This document shows positions 1 through 8,691 of a stretch of DNA of 64,000 bases, piece after piece; within the stretch, counting starts at the first letter, position 1; the number at the start of each line of letters is the position of its first letter. Location of the stretch: positions 62,001-126,000 of the forward strand of contig JBCBRY010000004.1 in NCBI GenBank assembly GCA_039819485.1, read 5' to 3'. This stretch comes from UBA6168 sp039819485 (lineage in GTDB: Bacteria; Bacteroidota; Bacteroidia; Chitinophagales; Saprospiraceae). Below the pieces are notes generated by a model. That model did not search any database. It saw nothing but the letters and a program-made list of their open reading frames with translations, and had not been told where the DNA came from. Position numbers and translations under genes: made by a program.

Positions 1-1
1 T

Positions 2-1489
2 CCGGCCTATTTGGATGTCTCTTTTAAATGGGCTGAAACAGGTAAGTCCTTGTTGCTGTTAGAAAATTATAATAAATCATCCATACGACTCACTTCAGAT
101 GTTCCCGAAGCAATACTGGCCAGGGAAAAAGCCATCCAGGATTCTGTCAATAAATTAGAAACCCAAATATTTGTTTATCGAAAAAAAGGAGAGGATTTGT
201 CTGCGGAAAAAATGGAGGGACAGGAATTGTTTGAGCAAAAACAAGCCTTGTATAAATTACAGGAAGTGTTGAAGCAGCAATATCCATCCTATTATTCATT
301 GCGCCAAAATATTACTTATTCGAGTTTTAAAGACGTAGAAAATATTTTAGACGAAAAAACCCTTCTGGTCGAATTGGTACGGAATCGCATTTACAAAGAA
401 TGGTACCTGCTGACTACCGACAGTGATGGCCAAAAAGATGCACAGATTATTAGTATAGATGAAGATGTGCCAGCACTGTGCCAGCAATTAATCAGGTTGT
501 GTCAATCGCCTACTTTGTCCCGTCCAAATAACCGTCGGAAATTTATCGAAATAAGTCACCAACTGTATCAGTTTTTTATCCGGCCCATTGAAAAAAAATT
601 AATTGGCAAAGAAAAATTAATTATTATTGGAGAAGGATATACCAATTATATTCCTTTTGAAATTTTGTTGAACAACAAAGAAGACAGGAATTTTAAAGAA
701 TTAAATTATTTGCTGCGCAACTTTGAAATATCCTATCATTATTCTGCAACTTTATTTAAGTACGGCCGGGAAAAAGGATATCCGGACCATGAAAATAAAT
801 TGCTGGCCTTCGCTCCGGTATTTTCCAAAAAGAAAGACCCTTCTTCCGAACAGTCCTATCATCGGGCGGCAGCCGATACTACTTTGAGGGCTTTTGATGA
901 GGACGGACATTTTACCCCCTTGTATCATTCAGAAAAAGAAGTCAGGGCCATTGCGGAACTGTTTGAACAAAATGCGCAACCCGCACCGATGGTCCTGTTG
1001 AATGAGGAAGCAACCGAGGCGGTCTTAAAAAAACACCTGGGAAAAAAATACCGTTATGTGCATATTGCGAGCCACAGTTTTGCCCACATTGATCAGCCAA
1101 ATTTTTCTGGGATTGCCTGTGCTTTTCCGACTTCAACAAATGATGCTGAAGATGGAATCCTTCATGTCGGAGAAATTTATAATTTAGAAGTTCAGGCAGA
1201 TTTGCTGGTGCTGAGCAGTTGTGAAAGCGGCATCGGGAAACTGGCAGGAGGGGAAGGCCTGCTGGGCCTCAACCGGAGTTTTGTTTTTGCAGGTGTGCCC
1301 AATGTGATTTTTTCACTTTGGAAAGTCAGTGACAAAACCACCAGCACATTAATGGAAAATTTTTACAAAGAAATATTGGCTGGCCATTCTTACCCTGCCG
1401 CCCTGAGAAAAGCAAAATTAAAAATGCTCGACGGTGAAAGCACCTACCTGCCTAATTTGTGGAGCGCCTTTTTAATTGTCGGGAGATAA
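2..1489 (+). CDS. CHAT-domain protease-like protein, 5' truncated by window
   Basis: The frame is open to the first bases, so this is the C-terminal part of a longer gene; the TTG at 11 is unlikely to be the real start. The visible ~495 residues begin with a helical stretch, as seen where TPR repeats lead into a CHAT domain, and end in the caspase-like CHAT fold. The catalytic His lies in HIASHS (near residue 355 counted from 11) and the catalytic Cys in LSSCES (near 404), followed by the typical GGEGLLGLNRSFVFAG and SLWKVSD stretches. CHAT proteins are caspase-related peptidases that, in Bacteroidota, usually sit behind N-terminal TPRs. The substrate is unknown. It converges on an anti-sigma/sigma pair across a repeat hairpin. 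The family call is firm; the role is not. Confidence 0.88.
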   Translation, partial: PAYLDVSFKWAETGKSLLLLENYNKSSIRLTSDVPEAILAREKAIQDSVNKLETQIFVYRKKGEDLSAEKMEGQELFEQKQALYKLQEVLKQQYPSYYSLRQNITYSSFKDVENILDEKTLLVELVRNRIYKEWYLLTTDSDGQKDAQIISIDEDVPALCQQLIRLCQSPTLSRPNNRRKFIEISHQLYQFFIRPIEKKLIGKEKLIIIGEGYTNYIPFEILLNNKEDRNFKELNYLLRNFEISYHYSATLFKYGREKGYPDHENKLLAFAPVFSKKKDPSSEQSYHRAAADTTLRAFDEDGHFTPLYHSEKEVRAIAELFEQNAQPAPMVLLNEEATEAVLKKHLGKKYRYVHIASHSFAHIDQPNFSGIACAFPTSTNDAEDGILHVGEIYNLEVQADLLVLSSCESGIGKLAGGEGLLGLNRSFVFAGVPNVIFSLWKVSDKTTSTLMENFYKEILAGHSYPAALRKAKLKMLDGESTYLPNLWSAFLIVGR

Positions 1490-1590
1490 CGGATAACGGA
1501 TAACGGTTAATGGTTAACCGTTATCCATTAACCATTAACCATTAACCATTAACCATTAACCATTAACCGTTATCCGTTAACCGTTATCCG
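1486..1590. repeat. Heptamer tandem repeat (CCATTAA)n within an inverted repeat
   Basis: Directly after the CHAT stop codon the DNA is built from GGATAAC/GGTTAA words on the left and about six CCATTAA heptamers plus GTTATCC words on the right. The two halves are reverse complements, so the block can fold into one long hairpin between two convergent genes. It overlaps the 3' end of the anti-sigma gene at 1577. It may act as a bidirectional terminator. Confidence 0.8.
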
Positions 1591-2458
1591 CTATAAAATC
1601 GACATAGAATTTTTCCAGGGCTAACATCTCTCCGTCTGCTGTTGTTTCGATGGTGAAATAGTAAAGTCCGGGCTGGAGGGCAATGTTTTTTTGGAAATCA
1701 AACACCAACTCGTTTGCTGCATTTTTTAAGGTTGGTAAATCAGAAGAAAAACTTGGCTGGAAATTATCAAATGCTTCCTGCCGGTTTGAAAAAATATGCA
1801 GTTGAAGTGTCCTGTTTTTTTCTGTGGACAATGCTCCTTTTAATACAAAATTTATTTTTCCGTTTTCAGATTTTAATTCTGCATTTTTATTCGGCAGTTC
1901 TATCTTGATCTGATCGGCTGTTGGGTTGCTCCTCCTGTTGATAAAATTTTCGAGATAATCATTGGGCTTAAAATCCGCAGGGTCGGCGGTTGCTATTGGA
2001 CGGGACGGTTCTTTTTTTTCTGCGGGTGCTTTTTTATTTTCATTCGGGTTTTGTGATGGGGGAGCTTCGGTTGGGGAATTATTTTTTTTGGGGTTTTCTA
2101 AAAGGGAGGGGCTGTTTTTTTTCTCCGGGTTTGTGCGGTCACCGTTGGTCGTTGGCGTGCTGTTTTTATTTGATTTTATTTGTTTGGAATTGTTAAATAA
2201 AAAATAACCGGCCAGGCTAATTGTGAGAATGGCGCCTATTATGAATAAATAATTGAAGTGTTTTTTTTTACCAGAACTGGCATCAGCCTTCATTTTCCTG
2301 CTAATTAATTCCAGTTGGGTGGCCCGCATAAAATCCAATTCTTGCCTGAGGTTTTTATCGAGGATCAAGCGCGTTTGAAAACTGGCCTTTTCTGCTTCGG
2401 AAAGTTGGCCAGAGAGGTAACGTTCTATGAGTTTTACGTCATCGTTGTTAAGAGCCAT
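1577..2458 (-). CDS. Anti-sigma-factor-like single-pass membrane protein
   Basis: 293 residues. The N-terminal ~70 residues (LIERYLSGQLSEAEKASFQ) look like the short helical region of Bacteroidota anti-sigma or 'zf-HC2-like' proteins without the zinc ligands. One membrane helix follows (FIIGAILTISLAGYFLF, about residues 70-87), then a low-complexity Asn/Pro/Lys/Glu linker and a C-terminal beta-rich domain of roughly 120 residues, presumably periplasmic. The gene overlaps the upstream sigma-like gene by 25 bp, the classic sigma/anti-sigma arrangement. I infer that it sequesters that sigma factor at the inner membrane. No catalytic motif is visible. The pairing supports the call more than the sequence does. 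Confidence 0.6.
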   Translation of the reverse strand: MALNNDDVKLIERYLSGQLSEAEKASFQTRLILDKNLRQELDFMRATQLELISRKMKADASSGKKKHFNYLFIIGAILTISLAGYFLFNNSKQIKSNKNSTPTTNGDRTNPEKKNSPSLLENPKKNNSPTEAPPSQNPNENKKAPAEKKEPSRPIATADPADFKPNDYLENFINRRSNPTADQIKIELPNKNAELKSENGKINFVLKGALSTEKNRTLQLHIFSNRQEAFDNFQPSFSSDLPTLKNAANELVFDFQKNIALQPGLYYFTIETTADGEMLALEKFYVDFIADNG

Positions 2459-3078
2459 AGCGATACTGTTTTTAGCGCATGAAATACGAATTCTCTCAAT
2501 TGGTCAAGGGCTTTTTGTTTTCTTTTCCGACAAGCAGCTGCACTGATGCCCAACCGTTCTGCGATGTCCCTCAATTCTTCTCCATTATAAAACCTCGAAA
2601 GCAGATCTTTTTCATCTGCACTCAATTTATTCATTTGTACTTTTACTTCATCGATCATTGCCTGCCTTCTTCGGTCTTCCTCTCCGTCCGCAAAGTGTGA
2701 CTCTTCCCGGAGGGTGTTCAGCTCGGCGGCGTCCATAACTAAATAGCGGTTTTCCTTCTTCAAACGCGCGTAACCTTCTTTCAATTTGAACTTGGCAACA
2801 GATACGATGGTCGCCTCCAGGTCTTCATAGTTATGGAACTCCCCCGTCTGCAACAGCTCCGCAAACTTGAATAGGCAGTCCTCAAAAACCATTTCCACAA
2901 ATTGGTCCCGCCCCTGTACCATACCCGCGTAGGCTTGTGGGCTCTTGTTCTTCAACCACGGGATCAGCCGTTTCCTGAATTTCACTACCAACAAGTGCCA
3001 CTCCTGTGGTGCATTGGCACGCAAATTTTTCAGGTACAGCGGGAATCGCTCTTTCAATTTAACAGAAAGATCATTCAT
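2434..3078 (-). CDS. Sigma-70-family (ECF-like) transcription factor
   Basis: 214 residues. The N-terminal half matches a sigma region-2-like helical domain (FVEMVFEDCLFKFAEL...YEDLEATIVSVAKFKLKEGYARL). The C-terminal half carries a region-4 helix-turn-helix (LSADEKDLLSRFYNGEELRDIAERLGISAAACRKRKQKALDQLREF, about residues 150-200). It is slightly longer than a typical ECF sigma and divergent in region 2. Its 3' end overlaps the membrane protein downstream by 25 bp, implying co-translation with an anti-sigma partner. It probably directs RNA polymerase to a small regulon, perhaps its own operon and the neighbouring CHAT gene, but no target site is identified here. Confidence 0.75.
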   Translation of the reverse strand: MNDLSVKLKERFPLYLKNLRANAPQEWHLLVVKFRKRLIPWLKNKSPQAYAGMVQGRDQFVEMVFEDCLFKFAELLQTGEFHNYEDLEATIVSVAKFKLKEGYARLKKENRYLVMDAAELNTLREESHFADGEEDRRRQAMIDEVKVQMNKLSADEKDLLSRFYNGEELRDIAERLGISAAACRKRKQKALDQLREFVFHALKTVSLWLLTTMT

Positions 3079-3179
3079 CTATTAAATGAGCTGGAAAGTG
3101 TATATGTGAATATTTGTGAGAAAAAATGGTAAGTGGGGAATATTTTTTTGATAGAGAGTACAAGTTTCTGAGTAAAGGA

Positions 3180-3187
3180 CAAACTTA
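3180..3187 (-). promoter_or_regulatory. Candidate -7 element for the sigma-like gene
   Basis: The minus strand reads TAAGTTTG, an exact match to the Bacteroidota TAnnTTTG -7 consensus, about 100 bp before the sigma-like start codon. No clear TTTG -33 box accompanies it, so the call is tentative. Confidence 0.35.
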
Positions 3188-3360
3188 TAAATTCAATCTG
3201 AAATAAAAAAGGAAGGAGAAATGGTGGCTTTGTCGAATCAATTCAGATGCTGGCTAATGTGGAGCGAATCCCCAGGTCCGTTCAATTTTTGGAAGGTGGG
3301 CGGTGGATCTGGGGATTCAATGTGCCCTGCATAAACGGCGCCTTTTGTGCAGTCAGATTT

Positions 3361-3891
3361 CTATTTGTTTTCATTGGTCTTCAAGGCCAGGTAAGCGGCT
3401 GAGCTGGCACCCATCAATGATAATTCCGCTGCATTATAATCCGGGAAATCTTTTTTTGTCCAAAAGGTCACGACAAAAGTGACCCCAAACAGGACGTTGA
3501 ACAAAACGCCTTGAAATCGGTGCATGCTGATGCCTGTTCCATCCGACATAATATCGCGGAAAAAACCGACCGAGGCCCCGTCCTGATGTCGGGCCACCTC
3601 CTTTTGTTTTTGTCCCACATCTATCAGGCTGCTGCTGGCCGTGGTGGCCAGGCCGATGCTCAACAGGATGAGGGTGCTGTGGTTGAGCAGGTTAAAGTCA
3701 CCAATGCGGCCGTATAAGATGATAAAACAACAACTGACGATGACTGTCCACCACATCAATTGGACTTTGGAAAAACTGTATGGAGCATTGAGGTTGGTGC
3801 TGCTGGCTTTCAAGATATTGGTTTTTGCCCCCAGGATGATCGCCACAATAATGATCGCCCCAGCTATGAAGAAAGAAATTTTATACAGCAT
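3361..3891 (-). CDS. Conserved four-TM membrane protein, function unknown
   Basis: 176 residues starting at MLYKISFFIAG. The open frame runs 58 codons further upstream, but that part overlaps the preceding gene and is not membrane-like, so I use the internal ATG. Four hydrophobic segments are visible (about residues 5-22, 45-65, 70-90 and 135-150). A PYSFSKVQLMWW motif precedes TM2, and SDGTGISMHRFQGVLFN precedes the last TM. These motifs recur in an uncharacterised bacterial family with the pattern 'HRFQ...FN...FG', usually ending in a 'LMGxSSxxYxxLK' helix, as here. It lies 52 bp after a beta-barrel-like gene and is probably co-transcribed. I do not know its function. Confidence 0.7.
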   Translation of the reverse strand: MLYKISFFIAGAIIIVAIILGAKTNILKASSTNLNAPYSFSKVQLMWWTVIVSCCFIILYGRIGDFNLLNHSTLILLSIGLATTASSSLIDVGQKQKEVARHQDGASVGFFRDIMSDGTGISMHRFQGVLFNVLFGVTFVVTFWTKKDFPDYNAAELSLMGASSAAYLALKTNENK

Positions 3892-3943
3892 AGTTGTTTT
3901 GATTTTAAATGATGGAAAGTGGTTAGTGAGTGCGCATGGAAAA

Positions 3944-4750
3944 CTATTGACTGTCCGTGGCTGCCCCGGACAGGTTGGCCGTGGCACTGGAGTTAAATAT
4001 ACTGGTACCGACGCCAATGGAAAACCAGGTCTTTCCCTGATAGATCCAGTTGTTTTTTTCTTCACTGGACAGGTAATCCCACCCGATGTAAAGTCCTACC
4101 TGCGCATTTTTGTACTCAAATACAATCCCCAATGCGGGTGACAGCGCCGGTTCAGAATCACCTCCTAAATCGAGTACCGTCCCTTCAGTACTAAAACTAT
4201 CGAGTGTTACATGAGTGATGTGGAGGCCACCTACTACGTTCAACGAGATGTCCTGGTAGTGAGATAAAGGGAACTGTACCCCAAAACTGGTACCGAACGA
4301 AAGAGCCGGCGAAAAATCGAATGGACTGGTACGAACCCGGAACGGAATGGTCGTAGCACCCAATGAAAACGATGGTTTTTCCGTGTTTCGGGGAATGGCC
4401 TTGGCGTTGAATTCATCCAGGCTCAGTAAAAAATATTTTCGCTGGGTCTTGGTGCTGTCGGTATAATTGAGGGCCGTCATTTTGTCGTCGTCTTTTTGCC
4501 AGAGCCAGAAGCGGATAATGACGTTGCTCCCTTTGGTGTCTATTTTAGAAAAAACGGCACCTTTTGGAGCGACTTGCGCCGCAGTATCGAGCTGTAGGCC
4601 AACGATGTTGCATTCGTAGATCGGAGCTTCTACCAACAGTTCATAATGAAAGGTCTTGACTGCGGTAGCGGTGTTGGCCGGTGTAACCTGAGCGGCCAGG
4701 CTGTAAGCAGTCAGTACCAGAATAATTGAAACGATGAATGGGTTTTTCAT
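3944..4750 (-). CDS. Exported beta-barrel-like protein, function unknown
   Basis: 268 residues from MKNPFIVSII; a clean signal peptide ends near AYSLAAQ. The upstream in-frame extension lacks export features and is rejected. The middle is a beta-rich domain without recognised motifs. The C-terminal half alternates aromatic and small residues (SFGTSFGVQFPLSHYQDISLN, VGLYIGWDYLS, WFSIGVGTSIF), like the strands of a small outer-membrane barrel. It does not end in the usual aromatic residue but in a short hydrophilic tail. The membrane protein lies 52 bp downstream in the same direction. It may be a porin-like accessory of that protein. The barrel assignment is inferred from strand pattern only. 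Confidence 0.55.
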   Translation of the reverse strand: MKNPFIVSIILVLTAYSLAAQVTPANTATAVKTFHYELLVEAPIYECNIVGLQLDTAAQVAPKGAVFSKIDTKGSNVIIRFWLWQKDDDKMTALNYTDSTKTQRKYFLLSLDEFNAKAIPRNTEKPSFSLGATTIPFRVRTSPFDFSPALSFGTSFGVQFPLSHYQDISLNVVGGLHITHVTLDSFSTEGTVLDLGGDSEPALSPALGIVFEYKNAQVGLYIGWDYLSSEEKNNWIYQGKTWFSIGVGTSIFNSSATANLSGAATDSQ

Positions 4751-4777
4751 TTCTTTAATTGATTGATAAGTGACTGG

Positions 4778-4870
4778 GGCAAAAAAGAACATTTATTCTT
4801 TGCCTGAGAAAGAATCTTGCGGCATGGAAAACAGGCCTTGGCGTCAAGAGAAAAATGTCATTTTTCCACG
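4778..4870 (+). repeat. Interspersed palindrome-ended repeat, copy 1 (divergent)
   Basis: This stretch aligns end to end with the repeats at 50475 and 62716. Shared blocks in order are CAAAAAAG.ACATTTATTCTTT-like left end, GCCTGAGAAAGA, GGCATGGAAAACA and AAAAATGTCATTTTT right end. The left terminal motif is degenerate (GAACATTTATT instead of ATGACACTTTT). It lies in the gap upstream of the beta-barrel-like gene. Confidence 0.7.
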
Positions 4871-5055
4871 TGCATATTTTTTTCCATTCACTTAAATGTT
4901 TGAAAGGTAAGCTGCACCTTATGCAGGATAGCAGATCGGTCAGGACGATTGAATCGTTCACTGATCGGTGGGGCAGGATGCGGCCCGATTCAGGCATCGG
5001 CAGCACAGGGTGTAGCTGCCGATGCCAAAAATCAGTAGGGAACTCGAAAACGACG

Positions 5056-5376
5056 TCAGAGCGCAATGTTGGCTGCGGCGCCGGCTGCAAAAACATTCGC
5101 GTAGCCATTTTGGGTGATACTGACGTTTACGTAAGTGTTGGTGCCACTGCTGTACACATCGATCGTGCCTGAGCCGGATGCTCCGTTGGAGGTGACGGTA
5201 ACCGATTGGCTGCCAGATAGATTGGTATTCGACGCGGCGATCAAGGTATAGCCTCCATCGTTGCTGGAACCACCAGCCAGGTTGGAAAAACTGTATGATT
5301 TCCCGCCGATTTCGACGGAACCGGAAATAGAGCCTGTAGTCAGGTTGTTAACGAGGATAAAGGTGTTTTTTGCCAT
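5056..5376 (-). CDS. Small Ser/Gly/Thr-rich protein, function unknown
   Basis: 106 residues, very rich in Ser, Gly, Asn and Thr, with an alternating beta-strand pattern (TTGSISGSVEIGGKSYSF, SGTIDVYSSGTNTYVNVSI) and a small hydrophobic tail (NVFAAGAAANIAL). There is no signal peptide and only one Lys after the N-terminus. The composition and repeat rhythm resemble a self-assembling or surface beta-sandwich protein, but I recognise no family. Other-frame ORFs overlap it on both strands; this one is preferred for its codon use, protein-like composition and ATG preceded by an AT-rich leader. It is oriented with the beta-barrel-like and 4-TM genes 300 bp downstream and may belong with them. Confidence 0.55.
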   Translation of the reverse strand: MAKNTFILVNNLTTGSISGSVEIGGKSYSFSNLAGGSSNDGGYTLIAASNTNLSGSQSVTVTSNGASGSGTIDVYSSGTNTYVNVSITQNGYANVFAAGAAANIAL

Positions 5377-5925
5377 GATAAAATGTTTTAATTGTTAGTA
5401 AATTATTTCCATTCGATCAGGTCCAATATTCGATGTTCAAATCCAACATTAGCAGCAATCTGAATGGGTGATGGGCTGTATTGCAAATTGGCTTTCAAAC
5501 CGCGCTGCAGACGCCCGTTGAAAAAATATAATGATGAAGCTTCAATAGTTATTTCCTGGTGGTGTTCGGACAATCAAATGAGGGAATGGCGATGCCATCG
5601 CCCAAGCAGCGTGGCGTTGGGCCGTGCCAGTGAATTTGATGGCCTTTCCCTTGTTGTTGATTTGAAAAGTCTAAATCGTTGTTAGTGTAGCTGGATACAG
5701 AAAGGAATGAATTCGATAAAAAGTAATCTTCAATAAGAGCCTTGGATAGTTTGTTTTAAATGATGATGCAATTTTAGGGGAGGGCCAAAAATAAAACAAA
5801 GACGGTTTTTTCAATTCCTGCAGTTTAAGAGTGTTATTTTTTGGAAATAATTATTTTTAACGGTTGATTATCAAATATTTACTAAATTTATATTCTTGCA
5901 TTTCGTAAATTAAAAACAAACTGAT
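5377..5925. other. Gene-free gap with short hairpins
   Basis: 549 bp without a convincing gene. It holds a GGCGAT/ATCGCC dyad near 5587-5601 and an AT-rich 3' part that contains the promoter of the plus-strand gene at 5926. The ORFs crossing it have no protein-like composition. Confidence 0.5.
5891..5898 (+). promoter_or_regulatory. Candidate -7 promoter element
   Basis: TATTCTTG, one mismatch from TAnnTTTG, lies 28 bp before the TTG start at 5926, in a strongly AT-rich run. A TTGA about 23 bp upstream may be the -33 box. The spacing gives a leader of about 20 nt, which supports the TTG as start. Confidence 0.4.
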
Positions 5926-7365
5926 TTGATTGGAACAAAAACGATAAAACTACTGCAAAGCCTGCAAAAAGAAGAGCTGCACCGGCTTGGCAGATTCGTT
6001 CGGTCCCCGTTTTTCAACTACTCCCGGCCCCTTGTGCTTTTGTTTGATTATCTGCGCCGTTGCCACCCTGATTTTCCTGAAAAAAAACTGGATAAAAAGC
6101 GGATCTGGGATAAGGTGTACCCGGGCCAACCTTTCAGCGATAATAAATATTGGCGGCTTTGCACCAATTTCACCAAACTGGCCGAAAAGTTCCTGGTCGC
6201 CCTCCAGTTGGAGAGAGAGCCCAACGAAGAAAAAAAAATCCTGATACGGGCGCTGGGCAACCGGAATATCTATGACTTGTTCGAAAAAGAAACGCTCCGG
6301 TACCTCCATGATCGCTCCACCGAACCCTTCCGCGACACGGAGTACTATATGGATAAAACCCGCCTCCATTTCGATTATTTTTTTCACCCGATCACCAATA
6401 AACATACGCTGGACGACGGAACGCTGCTCGAACTGATGCGGAGTATCGACAAACAATTTGCCCTGGCAAAGCTCAGGATCGGCAGCGAGCTGAAAAACAG
6501 GGAAAGTATTTTATCGAAAAAATACCAGGCAGATTTTTTGGAAGAATTGTTTGACAAACGTTTCCGGGAACTCTTGTCAGACAATAAATCTTTTCGGCTG
6601 TTTGAACTGCTGTTCAACCTGTATGCTGAAAAAGAAAATACCGGTCATTTTTTGCGATTAAAAAAAGAAGTGACGGCGGCGGCCAGAGAATTGCGGAAAA
6701 TTGACCGGTCGCTTTTTATGACCCAACTGATCAATTATGCCATTTGGCAGATCAACCTCGGCAATTACAGGTTTACAAAAGATGCTTTAGACCTGTATAA
6801 AATCTCTTTGGAAATTGACATGATCGTCGAAAAGGGTAAGATCGAGGAGGCCGTTTTTGGCAATATTGTCACGCTGGGGTGCCATGCCAATGAGCACCAA
6901 TGGGTCGAATGGTTTATTGGGGAGTACAGCCCGTACCTTGGTGAATCGGTCCGTGCGGGGACCGTGGTTTACAGCAGGGCTTTCGTCAGTTATTCGCGGG
7001 GTGATTTTGACAATACCATTCTGTTGTTGATGCAGCACCGTTTTTCGTCCTATCACCAGGTCAGGACAAGGCTGTTGGCCGTGAGGGCCATTTTTGAAAA
7101 TTTCCTCTCAGAAAACAGGCATTATGAATTCCTGATCTCACAAATCGAGGCATTCGAAAAATTCCTGCGACGGGACGACCTCCAGGAAAAAAGGAAGAAA
7201 AACGTTTACGCTGATTTTTTAAAAATCCTGAAAAAAATAGCGGACCATCAATTGGGGGCGAAAAAGAAAAAAAGCCACGAGCAATTATTGCTGGAAATTC
7301 AGGCAAAGAAGAATTTGACCCTTAAAAACTGGTTGTTGGAAAAAATGGAAATGATTGGGCAGTGA
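5926..7365 (+). CDS. Conserved helical hypothetical protein of Bacteroidota
   Basis: 479 residues, TTG start (no ATG or GTG is better placed; the putative promoter is 28 bp upstream). The N-terminus has the pattern LLQSLQKEELHRLGRFVRSPFFN, which recurs in a common, uncharacterised Saprospiria family of about 480 residues. The rest is nearly all alpha-helical with many Lys/Glu, consistent with a superhelical (TPR-like) scaffold. It has no membrane segment, signal peptide or catalytic motif. It stands alone: the flanking gene downstream is on the other strand and a hairpin follows the stop codon. I do not know its function; a cytoplasmic protein-protein interaction role is a guess. Confidence 0.65.
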   Translation: MIGTKTIKLLQSLQKEELHRLGRFVRSPFFNYSRPLVLLFDYLRRCHPDFPEKKLDKKRIWDKVYPGQPFSDNKYWRLCTNFTKLAEKFLVALQLEREPNEEKKILIRALGNRNIYDLFEKETLRYLHDRSTEPFRDTEYYMDKTRLHFDYFFHPITNKHTLDDGTLLELMRSIDKQFALAKLRIGSELKNRESILSKKYQADFLEELFDKRFRELLSDNKSFRLFELLFNLYAEKENTGHFLRLKKEVTAAARELRKIDRSLFMTQLINYAIWQINLGNYRFTKDALDLYKISLEIDMIVEKGKIEEAVFGNIVTLGCHANEHQWVEWFIGEYSPYLGESVRAGTVVYSRAFVSYSRGDFDNTILLLMQHRFSSYHQVRTRLLAVRAIFENFLSENRHYEFLISQIEAFEKFLRRDDLQEKRKKNVYADFLKILKKIADHQLGAKKKKSHEQLLLEIQAKKNLTLKNWLLEKMEMIGQ

Positions 7366-7407
7366 TTGAGTAGGCGTTACTACAGATAAGAACGGTATCT
7401 TCCTTTC

Positions 7408-7438
7408 GTTTCAAGTTACGCTGCGCTAAACTTGAAAC
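7408..7438 (+). terminator. Hairpin after the 479-aa gene
   Basis: GTTTCAAGTT and AACTTGAAAC pair around an 11-nt loop, about 43 bp after the stop codon and before the convergent SUKH gene. There is no T-run, so termination efficiency is uncertain. Confidence 0.5.
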
Positions 7439-7472
7439 AACGGAGGCGGATGGGTATTTTACGGTTCGTTAA

Positions 7473-8381
7473 TTAAAGCTTTCTTAGTTTTTTAAGATTT
7501 TCAAATAGGTGAATTTCATTTATCAAGTTTTTTATATTTCCTGAATAAATCTCATCATAAATCAATTTTAAGAAATTGGTGAGTGAATGTGCTATCAAAT
7601 AATTTTCATACTCATCTTTTCCATAAATTATGATTTGCCCTTTCTTCCCAAGATGATCAGGGTCTAAATCATATGCCACGTAATTTCCGGTTGAGTCATG
7701 CAAGAATGGAATCCATTTATCATGAAAGTTTATTTCTTTGATTTTTCCTGGAGGGTTTGATGTAGGTAGATCATGTGAATAAACTTTTCTCTCCACTTCA
7801 TAATTTTCATTGTGATAGATGGTCATATCTATCATGTCCCATGAATTGTTTTCTAATTTTTGCAATTCTAATACAATTGCTTTGATGGGTGAATAATCAT
7901 CAATCTTAATTGGTATCTTATCATATTTTGATGAAGATTTTGTCTTGTAAAGATAAGGGCCCTCAAAATGTCCTACTCCAAATTTAGCATTTATCTTGTA
8001 CCACTTTTTAGTAAAGCCGAGGAAAGATTTAGGAGGGGTTTTTTGTATGTAAAATGCTGTGATTTCCTCAATGAGTGACGCTGATTTATTCGATTTTTTG
8101 AATGTACCTTTAATTAAATTTTTACAGAATTTTATATGATTTATCATCTCCAAACTGTCCATGAACTCTAAACCAAGAAATGCGTAAATAGAAGTATCAC
8201 GAATTTGTCCATTCGAGTAAGTGTATAGTTCAAGCAGGTCATCAGGGAATTTTTCTTTAAGTAATTTTTCTATCTCATCAATTGAATCAGCGTCGATAGG
8301 TTCTCTCAAGCAATTCGAATTTAGGTTGCCATGCTTGATTTGCCATTGGATAATATTTTCGAACAGGGTTTTGTTCTTCAT
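7473..8381 (-). CDS. SMI1/KNR4 (SUKH) family protein
   Basis: 302 residues. Hallmarks of the SUKH fold are present: the N-terminal I.ELEK-like helix (DEIEKLLKEKFPDDLLELYTYSNG), then LGLEFMDSLEMI, and the central WIPFLHDSTGNYVAYDLDPDH block near residues 222-244, followed by GQIIIYGKDEYENYLIAHSLTNFL. This order is characteristic. In bacteria SUKH proteins are often immunity proteins of polymorphic toxins, or regulators. Here no toxin gene is adjacent: neighbours are a hypothetical and a small PKD protein. The gene is more AT-rich than its neighbours, which fits acquisition as an orphan immunity gene, but that is inference. Confidence 0.85.
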   Translation of the reverse strand: MKNKTLFENIIQWQIKHGNLNSNCLREPIDADSIDEIEKLLKEKFPDDLLELYTYSNGQIRDTSIYAFLGLEFMDSLEMINHIKFCKNLIKGTFKKSNKSASLIEEITAFYIQKTPPKSFLGFTKKWYKINAKFGVGHFEGPYLYKTKSSSKYDKIPIKIDDYSPIKAIVLELQKLENNSWDMIDMTIYHNENYEVERKVYSHDLPTSNPPGKIKEINFHDKWIPFLHDSTGNYVAYDLDPDHLGKKGQIIIYGKDEYENYLIAHSLTNFLKLIYDEIYSGNIKNLINEIHLFENLKKLRKL

Positions 8382-8691
8382 TTCTCTTTAATTGTGACTA
8401 ACCTCTTGATTAATGCAACAGTCCGTAATCGTAGATGACTAAAGTAAAGGAAATGAGTTAACTGCGAAAATCAACTTCAGCTTTAGAAAATTCTCATATG
8501 ATGAGCGACAAATCGCCTTTTAAGGTTGTAACCATAGCTGGCCCATAAAGTTGATCGTTTAATGAGGCGCAAAGCTCCGTTCCCTTAAGCAGCAATTTTC
8601 ACAAATGAAGCCGGCCCAGCAATGAACCAGAGGGCCGGCTTTATTTATCTGTTCTAAAAGTAGAGCTTTATGTGGAATCGTATGCTCTCTT
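8382..8691. other. Gap between SUKH and PKD genes
   Basis: 310 bp with no ORF of protein-like composition. It contains the terminator of the upstream PKD gene at 8608-8641 and the presumed promoter of the SUKH gene, for which I see no consensus box. Confidence 0.5.
8608..8641 (-). terminator. Terminator after the PKD gene
   Basis: AAGCCGGCCC and GGGCCGGCTT form a perfect 10-bp GC-rich stem with a 14-nt loop, 51 bp beyond the stop codon at 8692. A TTATTT run flanks it on the plus strand, so it may also serve plus-strand transcripts. Confidence 0.7.

Noticed and set aside
4755..5108. 117-codon minus-strand ORF upstream of the beta-barrel-like gene
   Set aside because: It covers repeat copy 1 and overlaps the small Ser/Gly-rich gene; composition is not protein-like.
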